A stretch of 64,000 nt of DNA from assembly GCA_023213395.1 (NCBI GenBank), contig CM041465.1, positions 211,055,741 through 211,119,740 on the forward strand, given 5' to 3'. This DNA comes from Cycas panzhihuaensis. Taxonomy: Eukaryota; Cycadophyta. A program made the position numbers and the translations under genes. Shown piece by piece: positions 36,993-49,589 of this stretch; positions within the stretch are counted from its first letter, which is position 1; the number at the start of each line of letters is the position of its first letter. The notes under the pieces were generated by a model. The model was given only the letters and a program-made list of their open reading frames with translations, was not told the origin of the DNA and did no database searches.

Positions 36993-37900
36993 TTTCCCCC
37001 CTATAACAATCAATTACATAATAAAACATCATATTAAATAATAAGTCTCTAGTCTTCAAATAAAAGTTTGATCATATGCTGCTGCAATAATATAAGAAAC
37101 TATTGATGTCCATATGAAGTAAAGTCCATCTACTAGAATACATGGACAACTAGCTGCTACAATCATTAATTGAGTAGCAACTTCATTTACATACATGGTT
37201 CAATTAGTGCTAACAAGGTGTCCCACCCCTTACTTATATTAGAATGCAAGTAGTCTTCAAATAAAATATGTCAAGTCTTCATATAAGTTAAATCATAATT
37301 TGCTGTAATAATATAATAAGCAATTGATGTCCATATGAAGAGAACATCATCCACCAGAATGCATGGGTCATTAGCCGCTGCAACTACTAATTGAATATGA
37401 TGTTCCTTTATGGATATGGTTCTAGTAGTGCCAGCAGGAGTAGCTATAAAGTGGTCTTACCCCCTGCTTATATGGAATGTAAATAGTTTTCAAAGGTTTC
37501 TATGGCCTCAAATTATCTCATAGGCTAAAAACATGCCTCTTTGGGCTTACATCATGCCACCATGGGCTCACATTATGCCTCTATGGGCTAAAAAATAAAT
37601 AATATTATTAATAAATAACTAGAAAGATAGATGTGACTCAAATATAATATGAATGACTCTCTCTCATATAATAAAGCTTAAAATGGGCTCTCTAGAGCAA
37701 AAAATAAGACCTTAGTACATGTTATCCCTCCTATTTGAGGTACATCATCTTAACAAATAACATGCAACCTTGAAACTACATATATATGCCTAAAGAAGCT
37801 GAAAAAAATGAAGAAAAATAAAACTTAAGACTTTAGACTGAGATTTCTACATAAAAATTATTAGAATAATGTCCATTATATTTAATCTATGTGCAATTAG
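36993..37900 (-). repeat. Polypurine tract and non-coding 3' interior, copy 1
   Basis: After the polypurine tract, about 0.9 kb aligns with 46,285-47,110. It contains its own internal duplication (about 37,055-37,255 and 37,256-37,480) and short repeats of the type ATGGGCTNACATNATGCC. No coding potential. Confidence 0.7.
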
Positions 37901-38665
37901 ACCTTGGGAACCAACGAGCCACCACCAGCCGTCTTCGAGCCACCACAAGCCGTCCTCAAGCCAATAAGGTAAGTTTATATTTTAATTTATTAATTTTTAA
38001 TTATTGGACTAATGATTGAGTAGAGGCAAACTCCCGCCTCCCCAAATCTATAAATATTCTAGGTCTACTACTCAAGTGTTTTTAAAAACTAGCATAAAAT
38101 ATCAAAGATTTATTATAATATTTTTTATTATGGATTAATGTGTATTGACCTGCTCTATCATCTATACTCTCATTTGGTATTAGAGAGAGCTCACGATAAG
38201 TGTTATGTTCAATATTTGTTTATTTTTTAACATTATTTCAATAATTTGCATAGTATTTTATTGAATTTTTTAATTATTTTCATTCATAAGCTTCAATTCT
38301 TCAAAGTTTCTTCAGTTTTTTGTAGCCATTACTGTCGTGCACAACCCAACATACATTTGGAGTGTTTATACTTTGATTTAGTCAAGTTTTATAAATATTT
38401 TAAATCATTTTTATCAATTTTTTTAAGGTTCCTATATCCTTCCAGAGCTTTGACAAGCTAGTGCTCTCTCCTCAGTGCACGAAACCTTATCATATGACTC
38501 CTCGTTGGAATCCTTGGTAAACCAACTTCGTAATGCAACTAACAAATCAAAAATTCATTGTCTCTATGTGGAAATCTCCCTCCCAAAAGCTTAACTACTC
38601 ACTGTGGCCAATGAAACCCCACTACTCCTCTTCTCTTTTACTTGTTTTCTCTTTGTTTTTATTAA
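37901..38665. other. Gene-free AT-rich stretch
   Basis: No domain recognised. It lies between the minus-strand interior repeat and the nested copia element. Confidence 0.5.
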
Positions 38666-39074
38666 TAATAATGAACTTAGGTTAACTATAACTTAATGCT
38701 TCATTAGGATTAATTGGTGTGTGTAGGTGTAACTAAAGGATGTGTCTGTTAGCAAAAAGACATGATGAAGAGGCATGACCATATATGGTACCATTTTGGG
38801 GTATATTTATTTATACCTCCTTTGTATTCCAATCATCAACTCAAGATCAATGTGAACTCATCATCTTCTTGTATTCCATATCACCTCTCAAACATTTTGT
38901 ATTATTTTATATGTAATATATCAAACCTTGTGTTAGTGGGATTTCTACCCTAAGAGTTTCTCATGATATATTTAGTGTTCGAGTCCCCTTGTGAATAATC
39001 CTAGTGTGTAGCAGTCTCTGCCTCTGGTTGGCTTAATACCTAGCCTGCAACCTACATACACACATACTCTCACA
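38666..39074 (+). repeat. 5' LTR of the 38.7-43.1 kb copia element
   Basis: Homologous to 42,672-43,080. Landmarks are AACTTAGGTTAACTATAACT, AAAGACATGATGAAGAGGCA and ACTCAAGATCAATGTGA. It ends CTCTCACA directly before the primer-binding site. Confidence 0.88.
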
Positions 39075-39086
39075 TAGTATCAGAGC
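39075..39086 (+). promoter_or_regulatory. Primer-binding site
   Basis: TAGTATCAGAGC, one mismatch to the initiator tRNA-Met type site, at the end of the 5' LTR. Confidence 0.85.
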
Positions 39087-40247
39087 ATAAGAAAGCAAAG
39101 AATGACATTAGAACTCAAATATGAGATTGGAAATGAGTAAATTTATCACTAACTAATCATATTTGGAGATTGGAGATCATGGATTTAGTTGACACTGAGA
39201 ATAGTGGCCATCCACACTTGCAAATCATATTTGGCACCTTAGACGCTTATGGCATCAACATTAGAAGCTGTACAATGACGTTGGACTTCAAATCGAAGCC
39301 ATACAACAACATTGGGCTTAAATTAGGCATCGTAAAAGCAATATTATGTAGTGTATACAGAGCTGCTACATCTTTTTGTAAAATTGCATCGTACGAAAAA
39401 ATCATGCCCAAATGGAAGTGAATATTAAAATAAATATATATTCAATATATTAACTGTTATTGTACAAAAGGAGGAGTTGTCATTTTCATATCATTTGATA
39501 ATATTAATAGCTGTATCTCTTTAAAGATTTATCATTATTTAAAAATCAATGAATTAATCAAGAGATTACAGGTGCAATTATAGATTGATCATGTAAGACA
39601 ACTACCCATTTAGAGATAAATTACAGACTGTAAGTCACTGTTGTAGTTTTTCATAAATTAGCCATTGTTAATCATGTGATTAATATTTAATATATTTTAA
39701 TATCAATCACATAAGTTGAATGCAGTCAACATTTTTTTAAATTTAATCGTAAAATTTAATGGTGCAAAAATATTTGATCGATCTATTATTTTTAAAGGCA
39801 CGTGACGATTAATTTGATTGATCTAATTGAAAATTAATCATATATGGCACTTTGGGTGTCTTTATTAAGAGGAGAATACTCTAAATCTAATATTTGGCAT
39901 TAAGCTTTAGATAAAAGCGATTTATTCTATTTTTAAATAGTTTATTACATTAATATAGAGTTGTCTCATCTGGGATCGGCCCTAAGACACGTGATGCCTA
40001 TGTATAAAGTATACAACCTTTGTTAAGAAGTTTTTGATGTTGAAAAACATTGTTTAATACTATTTTTACTTCAATTAATATTAAAAAGGCATATTACTTA
40101 TAGAAAATAAGTCATACTTATATCAAATCTCAGTGAAGTGATACACAAAGTAGTAAATTAACCTTCGTAAAGTGTTAAAACAATAATAACAAGACTTATT
40201 ATCATGACTGGTAATCAAGTGGAAGAGAACTCAAAGTATCTACAAAC

Positions 40248-41011
40248 ATGGACCCTAAAACAACCCTATTGTCGCAAGTAATCTTTGATGGCACTAACTT
40301 TAAGGAGTGGAAGTCTAACATTGAACTTATGCTGATGGTCCAAGAGCTTTGGGACCTAACTTGTGAGGCTCCACCGAAGAAAAAGGAAGGGGAACCTGAT
40401 GTTGCACCAGATAAACTCACATGAAGAAAGCAGCTTCATGCCACTAGTCTACTGAAGCTCTCGCTTGCCCCAGCTCAAAGAGCACTCATCCATAAGTTGA
40501 ATATACCACACAACATTTGGCAAACCCTTTATGACATGTCTGAACAAAAGAAGATAAATCACTTGGTTATCTTATTAAGTGAATTGTTCAATTCTTGCAT
40601 CGAGGATGAGAGCAACATTAGCATCTACTTGAATAAATTGACTAATATTAGGAATAAGTTAGAGGGAATAGAAGAAGACCTGATTAGTGATAAAATTCTA
40701 TTCGCAATCATCATAAATAGGTTGTTAGCAGCTTATAGTACCTTTTAGACCATGTATAATATTGACAAGATGTTGTAAGTTACCTCATTTCAGAAGTTAA
40801 AAAGCCACTTCTTGCAGAGGAAGCTAAGCTCAGACATCATGGATTTGTGGGTTCGACTGATATTAGTCATGCCCTATCCTTAAAAATTTAGAAGAATGAG
40901 GATAAAGATAGGGATAAACATTCATATGAAGAGGTCACCAATAAAGAGAAGAAGAAATATAATGGTTCATGTACCTACTGCAAAAATATGGGCCACAAAG
41001 AAAAGGATTGT
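40248..41011 (+). pseudogene. Copia gag with complete zinc knuckle
   Basis: From ATG at 40,248 one frame runs to TAG at 40,746 with a single internal TGA (40,422-40,424). Start: VIFDGTNFKEWKSNIELM then ELWDLT. Middle: ISIYLNKLTNIRNKL and LLAAYSTF. This is the copia capsid domain (DUF4219 plus UBN2). After a shift of two bases, CTYCKNMGHKEKDC at 40,970-41,011 is a perfect CX2CX4HX4C zinc knuckle followed by W and basic residues. Protease follows only as weak traces. Confidence 0.85.
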
Positions 41012-41379
41012 TGGATAAGGAAAAAGAACTTAAGGCAGACCAATGGAAAAGAGAAAATTATCGCATATTATGTACGAGTATCAACTAACTTGGGAACACA
41101 ACAACATATCTCTTCTAAAAAGTAGAGTTTTGATGTGTTGAACTAAGATCTTAGCTAGACAGATGTGATACTTGATAATGTTGATGTGGTACCAATCAAA
41201 AATACTGAAACAATTACAGTGAAAGGTGGTTGTCTTAAGAAGATGTAGTATATGCCTAAAATGAATCAAAATCTTTGTTTTACTCAGGGTACTTGGGTAT
41301 ACTCTCCCAAAGATAAGTCAAAAATAAAAGTGACAGATAAATAAATATATGAAAATCAAATAGATTTCTTAAGGAGTAA

Positions 41380-41640
41380 CCATGGAAAAGCTAACAATAA
41401 TCACATTTTAAAGTTTTGTTCTAATTATGGTATTGAGTTAATCCCACATGATGGTATTGCCACACAAAGAGTTGATACAAATGCAACATATCCCATTCAA
41501 CTTTAGGATAGAAGCTGTGAGAACTACTGTTTATATTATGAACTGGATTCCAACTTCTATAGTTAAATGTATGGTGCCACATAAAAGATGGACCGTCAGA
41601 AGCCTTCCATTAAAAAAATCTTAGGGTGCATTAAAAATGC
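41380..41640 (+). pseudogene. Copia integrase fragment
   Basis: LRSNHGKANNNHI with FCSNYGIELIP (compare L-R-S-D-R-G-G-E-Y...), then AVRTTVYIMNWIPTSIVKCM and PHKRWTVRS, the C-terminal part of the integrase core. Frames are broken and the catalytic Asp of LRSD is Asn. Confidence 0.75.
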
Positions 41641-42654
41641 ACTAATCTTTGATAAACAAATAAAGGAATCTAACCATAGTCACAAAAGTGCTTTTGTGGG
41701 ATAGTATGGAAATAGTCACAGACTATGGGATCTAGTGATGCTGAAATTTCTTCATTGTCAAGATATAAAAATCAATGAAGCATCGGCATACCAGTACAGT
41801 AATCCTCTATTAGTAGATGTTTGTTACTCCTCCTTCACAACATCTTCTAATCCTGCAAAGGTCAAACTCCAAGAGGAAGATGAAGTAAAAGGTAGAGGAA
41901 ACACCAGTTACTCATTGAGGAGATGATAACCTCATCTAAGCCATTGTTGGACATAACTGAGGATGTAACAGGAAGGCTAATTGAAACTCAAACTAGTAGT
42001 CAACTTCAAATAATGAAAGTCATTCACTCCTACATTCTTGATTCGTTATGGTAAATGAATCCTTCCTGGAAAGTAACTATGGAGGAGGAAAAATATTCTT
42101 TACATGGAAATATCCCTTCTATACAAATTGAACATAAGACGACGATTTCACCCGTTGATCAAAAGCTAGTAAATGGGTCAAATATAGCAGCTACACTCAG
42201 TGGAGAGTCATACCAAAGTAATATTTAGTCTACATTTCTTAACCTAGACTTGGGGAGATTATATTGGGCTCATTAAGAAAGGACAAGATAAACAATTGTG
42301 CCAGTTGAATTGCACTAATAGTACATACCATGTGTTTGATTTAGATTCATCATTAGTTGATGGAATATTATGACCTATGGAAGAACCTCTTAGTTTGGGG
42401 AAAGAGTACCTGAAAGTTCAAGTATAAACAACAGAAGCGAGATACGAGTCGATTATTCAAGAGGTGATTAATAAAAGTAAGATTCAAGTGGAATCTTCAT
42501 CGAACACTAACTGGGTTATGAATCAATTCATATAGCTATTAGATGAACAATACCAATCAATACTCAACAAGATCATCCTTGAGGGGGAATCAGTCTATAA
42601 GGACAGATCTCCTAACTAATGGAGCAATTAGTTTTGCTTCATGCCCTATTCACA

Positions 42655-42667
42655 TTAAGGAGGGATA
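42655..42667 (+). other. Polypurine tract
   Basis: TTAAGGAGGGATA four bases before the 3' LTR start. Confidence 0.65.
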
Positions 42668-42671
42668 TTAG

Positions 42672-43080
42672 TGATATTTAACTTAGGTTAACTATAACTT
42701 AATGCTTCATTAGGGTTAATTAGTATATGCAGGTGTGACAAAAAGACGTGTCTGTTGGCGAAAAGACATGATGAAGAGGCATGACCATACATAGTACCGT
42801 TTTGGGATATATTTATTCATACCTCCTTGGTATTCCAATAATTAACTCAAGATCAATGTGACCTCACTATCTTCTCATGCTCCATCTCACCTCTTAAATA
42901 CTTTGTATTATTTTATATTTAATATATCAAACCTTATGTTGGTGGGTTTTCTCTCTTGGGAGTTTCCCATGATATATCTAGTGTTCAAGTCCTCTTGTGA
43001 ATGATCTTGGCATGTAACAATCTCTATCTCTGGTTAGCTTGACACCTAACTTGCAACCTGCATATACACATACTCTCATA
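42672..43080 (+). repeat. 3' LTR of the copia element
   Basis: Begins TGATATTTAACTTAGG and ends ACTCTCATA; partner of 38,666-39,074. Confidence 0.88.
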
Positions 43081-44489
43081 GTTTCTCATCAAACCTTTTT
43101 CAGAACTTGGGTGTAGGCCTACTAAGAGTTAAACTAAGATATCTCAATTCTTTTTGTACTCTCTTAGTGCCGTGCACCCTCCACAACTCTCAAACACTGA
43201 AAAACTCTATTTTAAATTCATTCTTCTCCAATTTTTTTCTTTGTAGAATCCTTTGTAGACCTTGTGGCACACCCCACTCCCCTATCCAGTCTAATCTTAT
43301 GTCATATCTCACTCATTTCCTACTATTTTTTATCAATCATACCTCCACGGAGTCACCCATTTTTACATGAGGCATGTTGATCAAAATATTTTAATTTTTG
43401 ATTAATTTTAAACCTTAATAAGTTTTAATTAAGTTGTATTTCAATATTTTTAAAGTCTAGCCCCTTTCTCCTTAACTGCTGGTCACTAATTTTACCCATA
43501 TGACCTCTGACTTCAACATTAAAAAGGATTTTTCATTAAAAAATTAGTTAATTATTGACATTTCTTCAATCTGAAGGGAATTACTTGTTTTGTATAGCTC
43601 CTTGGTGTCTATCAACCACCCTGTGTAGCCCAATAACTGGTTTTATTTGTCATTAAGGTGACCAGTAACCTTAAGTCAAAGGGGCTTAACCTTCCCCTAC
43701 TTGTTTTGATGCCCTAAAGAGGTCCTATCATAGTTTCTATTATAACTTTTGATTTAGGAATCTATTTTTCGAATGCCTAGATCCATCAGAAAGGTATTCT
43801 GATTATCTACATATCAAAGTACTTTGTAATGAGATTTAAAGTTATTTTGTAGGCTTTTAAGGCAGGTGAAGTTAAGACTTTTATTTAACCCTAATTTAAC
43901 TTATTTTCAAATATTTTAAGATATTTTGTCATCCTAACTTGGCATACTTACTTAATATTGAGCTACTAATATATTGTTGACAGTTTTTTATCTATTTTAG
44001 AAGCTCATAATTAAATTTTATAGCTATTTATCCCTACTTTGACTTTTTAAAGAGAATGAGCCCTTTTGGAAATAAATGCTTCAAACTAGTGTACTCAAAC
44101 TCTTTATAACTCTGTTATAAAGTTACTAATTTATCTTTTAGCTTATAAACTTAATTCTAGAGCTCATTTAAAGCATATTTCCTACTCAGTTAAGATTATT
44201 TTACATCTTTAAAGCATTCACTTAAGGATATATCCAAAGTCAAACAAATGAGCATATTTCAAGGTTATATTCATAGCATACCTTGTATTTTTCTTTAGAT
44301 TAAAAGGGGTTCATATAGAAGAATATTTATTGTTCATTTATTCTTAGTGTATTCATCTATATAGTAAAATGAATAGAAGGCTTATTCTACTCCTTTTTAG
44401 CTGTATATTAAAGTTTACTTTTAAAACATCTATTAAGGTCTCTTTTATTGCATTTAAAGGTGTATTTACTTTATATCCCTTGTATTAGA
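43081..44489. other. Gene-free AT-rich stretch
   Basis: Presumably the decayed continuation of the minus-strand gypsy element whose protease lies at 44.5-44.9 kb. No RT motif could be read. Confidence 0.45.
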
Positions 44490-44910
44490 TTATTCAAAAG
44501 TATCATGTTGGACAACCATAAAGTCTACTAGAAAATTTTAGTTATATACTTGGACAAAAATATCCATCAAAATGCCTTTTGGGTGTACCGTTGATCTATT
44601 TCCACATAAAGCACTATGGGTTGGTCGTATACCTTTGAGATTAAGGTATTACATGGTTTGTAATGTTATCAAATTTATTCCTACTCCTAAATCTACTAAT
44701 GCTTGTTTCAATTTAGTCCCCTTAATTATAATGTTGACCTTTGAGCTACCTAGATTACCATATTTCATATGAAACCTTTTACCTTGAATTGGGTTAGCTA
44801 TCATCCTCACAAAAGTAATTAACTTTGGTTCCCACTTATTTTTATTCTTCAAGCCTAAGCATAGGTCCTTAGCATGCTTCACATAGATTGGGGTATCTTA
44901 GATAGCCTAC
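44490..44910 (-). pseudogene. Ty3/gypsy aspartic protease relic
   Basis: A minus-strand 77-codon open frame reads KHAKDLCLGLKN, then VNIIIKGTKLKQ, then ALVDLGVGINLITLQTM. This corresponds to the A-L-V-D-S-G-A-x-x-N-L-I core of retropepsins with Ser changed to Leu. Further down, after stops, STVHPKGILMDIFVQV and NFLVDFMVV match the strands that follow in gypsy proteases. Probably part of the element whose LTR lies at 45.98-46.28 kb on the same strand. Confidence 0.75.
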
Positions 44911-45968
44911 AACAATGGTATATAAATGTATACATTCTCAAGTTCTTACTTGAAGTCATAGGAACCTTGGGGTTCATGTTGGATTTCTTGCTTCAACTTG
45001 GTAGGATATGGTACTTACTTGTTTGTTTGCTTCTTTGCATCATACTAATCTATAGTATGGTTTAGTGTTGAATCTTTTTATTCTTCCTCAATATGTTGTT
45101 GTAATGGCTACTCTGTTCACAACTTCTCCAATCCTATTTCTCTAGTTTGGAAACTTTACATAGTTGTGTGCAAAATTGGGTCTAAATCCTATCACAATGA
45201 ATAATTCTATATTATTTGTTATGGGTGTCCTTCTATAGAACAGTAAATATAGGCAACATTTTATATTTTATGTTTTATTCCTCCTTCATTTTGAATAGCT
45301 TAGGTGGATAGAGTTAATACTAAGGGTATATTATAGGGTGGAGTATTATAATTTACAAGAGTTTCTTTACAAAAATTCTAACCTATATTATTATTAATTA
45401 TTGTCCCATGAATCTATTTTGTAAATTTAATTAGGCACTAAATGGTTATTAAAAATTATAATGAAACTATTATTACGAGTTTTAAAATTCTTATTGTTAA
45501 CCTAGAAATAAATTTTATGTATTATAACATGGGTTTTGAGGGTATAAACAAGGGGCATTTTATAGATATGTAGCAAATTTTCTAAAACCATATAAACATA
45601 CTAGTTCTAAAATAAGAAAAGATGTGTTTTCATATAAAAAATGAGACCACAGAAGATTATTGATATACCCCTGATGCAATAGTCTTTGTGGAACAAATGG
45701 GAACGTTCTTAGATAAAATTATTGTAATCTTCTTTAACATTGAAATCCTAACTATTACCATTTCATGAGCCTTCTCTAGTCCTAGACAAATGTTGCATGC
45801 GTTACTTCTTCTTCCATCTCTACAACCTCTTCTTCTTATTGTATCTTATGACTCAATATTGTTACTAAAGGAGGTTTGTATGGCTCATTTTTTTACTTTA
45901 TCTCTAAGCAAGTGAGTGTTGGGTTGAGCATATTAACTCTAATACCAAATGTTGGAAAATAAATCATG
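44911..45968. other. Gene-free AT-rich stretch
   Basis: Expected place of the gag of the minus-strand gypsy element; no gag motif could be read. Confidence 0.4.
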
Positions 45969-45980
45969 GCTTTGATACTA
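45969..45980 (-). promoter_or_regulatory. Primer-binding site, decayed
   Basis: Minus strand TAGTATCAAAGC, two mismatches to TGGTATCAGAGC, adjoining the LTR at 45,981. Confidence 0.65.
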
Positions 45981-46284
45981 TGTTAGCAAGTGAATCTACT
46001 ATACATAATAGATGAAAATTGTGAGTGAATGATAAAGAAATGAAGCTCAAGAAAGATAAAGCATGTACATATTAATATAATAAAATGGAAGAATTCTTAA
46101 ACTTAAATTAGAAATAAGGATGATGTACCATATGTGTGTGAGAACCCTCATTGGCCAACTTGTTGTGGATTAGCACATATTTTTGTGCAACATATAACTC
46201 AAGAAGATCTTAAATATAAAATACAAATAAATCTAGAAAAAGAGTGAATGGGGATAGATATGTAATTGGGTATTACACCCAACA
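45981..46284 (-). repeat. LTR (304 bp), copy 2 of the minus-strand family
   Basis: Begins TGTTGGGTGTAATACCCAAT on the minus strand, like 36,684-36,992; preceded by CAAGGGAGAA (46,285-46,294) as polypurine tract. Confidence 0.78.
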
Positions 46285-47110
46285 TTCTCCCTTGTAATAA
46301 ATAATTATATAAAGTGAAATACTACATCAAAAGTATAATATCTGTGTCTTCAAATGAATGCTAGAACATAAGCTACTATAATGATATAATATGTTATTAA
46401 TATTTATACTAAGTGAACTACATCCACTAGACTACATATGTAACCAACTCTTGTGACTACTAATTAGTTAGGTTGTTCCTTCGTATACATGGCACAATTA
46501 GATTTAAGTCAACTTCACCTAAGGAACACACCATCATACATGAACAATAGGTAAGCTGATGAATAAATATATAAGAGTAGCTGAAAAGGAGTCCCACCTC
46601 TTGCCTATATAGGACAATATAAGTAGCTTCTTTAGCTACAATGGCAAAAAACAAATGGCTCTAAGGCCTTACAATGGTACTATAACCTTAAATTTACCAT
46701 TATGGGCTTTAAATCATATCTTCATGGCCTATAATCATGCCACTATAGGATTACGACATGTTACTATGGGCTTATAATAGCCTTTATGGACTAAAGAAGT
46801 CCAACAATAAATGTCATAAACATGACTAAAAAGTATATGTAATTAAAATACAATATAGATGACTCTCTCAAATAATAAATTTTAATGATTTTTTAATAAA
46901 TATTGATTCTCTAGAGTCTAAAATAAGCCTACATGACAAATTGTACATGTTACCGCCCTCCCATTTATGGTATATTATGTCAATATAATATACAACAAAT
47001 GATATAGAACCTTGAAAAATACATACATGTGCCTAAAGATGCTAAAAAAGAAGAAGAAAAATAAAGTGAAAAAAGGACTTTAAGTAAAAATATCCACATT
47101 AAATCAGTTC
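46285..47110 (-). repeat. Polypurine tract and non-coding 3' interior, copy 2
   Basis: Aligns with 36,993-37,900, including the repeated ATGGGCTT/CATGCC motifs and the GACTCTCTC and GCCTAAAGANGCTNAAAAA landmarks. Copy 2 lacks the internal duplication of copy 1. Confidence 0.7.
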
Positions 47111-48068
47111 CAAATGTTATTAAGTGACCACCTAAAATGAAGCTCTTTTAGTCATGAACCTAACACAACTGACGAGACTAGAAATAGAGTCTCTTAGCTC
47201 AAGTTATCACTAAAATAATGATGAGGACTCTAGAATAATGAAGAAATGTGGGGCTTAGCCTTTTTCGCTAACTAACGGGTGGTTGTAAGTGTGCTCCATA
47301 TGACCAAGGGCTAATGAGAGGGGGATGGGTAGATTCTGAATAAATATAAAGTAAAATGATATGTTTTTACATTTGCAAAAGGATTAAATTAAAATCAATA
47401 AGAATTTTACATCTGCCAAAGTTGAAAAAAATTATACGTCCACTAAAGATCAATCAATTCTACCAAAATAAACAGTAAAATAAAAAATATTTAGGGTTTT
47501 TGAAATGATTTTTTTGCCATTTTATTTGCAGGTCCATGATAAATACCCATGACAACGAGTAGGTAATGGTGTTTGTTTAGGAAGAATTAATCTCGATTGT
47601 CATGAAGAGCCTTGAGGAAAAAGAATTAGTCCTCCAATGTTGGGACAAGTTTAATGTTGCAGAAATCCACTATTCATATAAGCTATGTTATGGTTAACGG
47701 CAATTACCCTTCTATATCTGACTCAACTTCTAATATTAGTTGTAGCATAAACGATGTTGACATTAAGTATCTTCTAGGTGCCACAGATGATAAGCTTAAA
47801 ATTCTTCTAAGTTCATAGTCGAAGCTTGTCCCTTCTCTAAGGAAAACAACACTGCTATGCTTTCAAAGACTATAGTTAGTGATCTATTTAAGAGTTTTGG
47901 CTAGAAATTAAAGCTGAGGAGCTTTTATAACTCTACAAAGTTGATTGTTAGTATCTTATGGAGGAACAAGACATTGGCCTATTTAGTGATGACATCTGTC
48001 AAGACTAGTTGGCGAGGACTTTAAATAGGGAGAAATACTTCCTCCCCGTATGCAAGCATCATAAGTTA
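47111..48068. other. Region without a supported gene
   Basis: Some runs look coding-like on the plus strand (EELISIVMKSLEEKELVLQ near 47,580; ENNTAMLSKTIVSDLFKSF near 47,840) but frames break and I recognise no family. Confidence 0.35.
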
Positions 48069-48215
48069 TTAACTTTTGACATCAAGAAAGAGGTAGCATG
48101 GGTAATTTCTAATGCAACTTTTGGTGGCACCAATGAATATATCAAGTATCTAGTAAACCAAGGATGCATTAAGTCATTATATAATCTATTAGTTTGCTCA
48201 CACCCTCGAGTATTC
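48069..48215 (+). pseudogene. Importin-alpha ARM-repeat exon fragment
   Basis: The plus-strand frame reads TFDIKKEVAWVISNATFGG, then TNEYIKYLVNQGCIKSLYN, then LLVCSHPRV. Plant importin-alpha has a very similar run in its ARM repeats (F-D-I-K-K-E-A-A-W-A-I-S-N-A-T-S-G-G ... [23 protein letters not shown]). Importin-alpha is the nuclear-import adaptor of about 530 residues that binds localisation signals with W and N residues of its ARM helices; both the W and the N of W-x-x-S-N are kept. Only about 48 residues are present; similarity ends at about HPRV downstream and TFD upstream. It is a stray exon-size copy, not a gene. Confidence 0.8.
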
Positions 48216-48599
48216 TTCCCATTCTCCATTATGTCATAAAGGATGGACTATTATAGATGGGTGTGTGTATATTATTATATTATATATTATTATTATTATT
48301 ATTATTTTAGATGTAGATAGATTTGTTTGTATATTTCATAGGCAAAAGGAGGGCATCCAAGGCTTCTCATGTATATATAATAGATTTTTAAAAAAATAAG
48401 GCATCTCACAAAATATACTAATAAAAGAGGATTTCATCGACCTTTTTATGTGGTCCTAATCCTAGAAGCAAATGCCAACAATGGGACACCTATAAAGGCC
48501 TCTAGATTGAGGCTAAAAAAAGCATGCTATATTCATCATTTTCCTTCAGGTTTTTTATAGCACAGTGGCAACCACTGCATGGCGATTAGGCTTATAATT
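48216..48599. other. Gene-free stretch with TAT repeats
   Basis: Contains a (TAT)n-like microsatellite at about 48,270-48,306. No coding signal. Confidence 0.5.
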
Positions 48600-49496
48600 G
48601 GTGGAAAAATCCACTCCATTTTTCTTCAAATGGTAGCTTCAAGTTGATATTTTTGTGACCTTCAATAACACACTTGTATGTAAAATTTTTATGGGCCTAC
48701 ATGCAATAAAAAGACTAGTTACAAAAGCCACATAAATTTTCCTTTTTTTTGTTCATTCTCCATTGTAGCTTCAAATTACTCCAAAACAAGCTTTAAAACA
48801 ACCTTGAAAAGCAACTCCAAATAGGCTTCAAACAACCTTTAAAAATAGTTTTAAAAGGAAACTTTTAACAACTTTTAATAGGCTTCAAAATAGCCTCATA
48901 ACAACATCAAAATAACCTCTTAAAATGACTAAAAAATAGTGATAAAATATCCCCAAATATATCTCAAGTGATGGTAGAAAATAATCATAGAAATAAACAT
49001 AAAAATGAAGAGAAAAATATAATTGTGAAAGCAATGTCAATAGAACTATTAACCATAAAAGGAACAAATAACATAAATAAATCAAACGCATAGCGAAGAA
49101 CACTAGGAGATTGAGGTCTAAGCATAGACATTTTATTAATTTGAGCAAAAGCTAAAGAATTATAGGGATGAAACCCTAACTCGCCTTATCAACTCATCTA
49201 CTCTGTATACTCTATAAAGAATTACCCAATTCGGGTTATATAAAGAATGTCATAAGAAGGTAAAAGATCTGAACTGTTAGATCTAGGGTCTTTATGATGA
49301 ACAACCCTAACTCTCTTTTCTATTTAATCCCTAAAATTTACTTTGAGGACTATCGCCCTTGAACCTTACTTTATTGGAGGGGGGAGGAGGGAGACATCTC
49401 CTCCCCCTGCCAAAGAGGGTTGTTGCCCCCCTTGAATACCTTCACAAGGAGATTAGAGGGGAAAACTAAGCTAAAGCAGGACCAAAATTTTAACCT

Positions 49497-49546
<50 letters not shown>

Positions 49547-49575
49547 CACTTGTAAACTATTTAACATATTCAAGA
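48600..49575 (-). repeat. 3' LTR of the minus-strand copia element
   Basis: Its upstream boundary (minus strand) is set at 49,575 by the adjoining polypurine tract. Parts (about 48,900-49,200 and 49,540-49,575) match 59,610-60,188 in the same orientation, e.g. TAACACTTG..A..T.TTCAACATAT at the end. It contains a (TA)n microsatellite. The downstream end near 48.6 kb is a guess. Confidence 0.6.
49499..49545 (+). repeat. (TA)n microsatellite, about 23 units
   Basis: Uninterrupted AT alternation inside the LTR; absent from the copy at 59.6-60.2 kb, so it expanded after the copies separated. Confidence 0.95.
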
Positions 49576-49586
49576 ATCTCCCACTT
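49576..49586 (-). other. Polypurine tract
   Basis: Minus strand AAGTGGGAGAT just before the LTR start, the typical copia AAGTGGGAGATTGTTG context. Confidence 0.75.
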
Positions 49587-49589
49587 GTT

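Larger units (their letters stand above)
38666..43080 (+). mobile_element. Copia-type LTR retrotransposon, RT missing
   Basis: Plus-strand element of 4.4 kb with paired LTRs, a primer-binding site, gag, an intact-pattern zinc knuckle, integrase pieces and a polypurine tract. I could not find RT motifs between the integrase and the polypurine tract, so the pol region is probably deleted. LTR divergence (12% or so over the first 180 bp, by eye) indicates an old insertion. It separates two minus-strand gypsy-related segments, so it is probably nested in them. No clear target duplication. Confidence 0.8.

Noticed and set aside
38655-43085. GTTTT/GTTTC as target duplication of the copia element
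   Set aside because: The left copy does not abut the LTR and one base differs.
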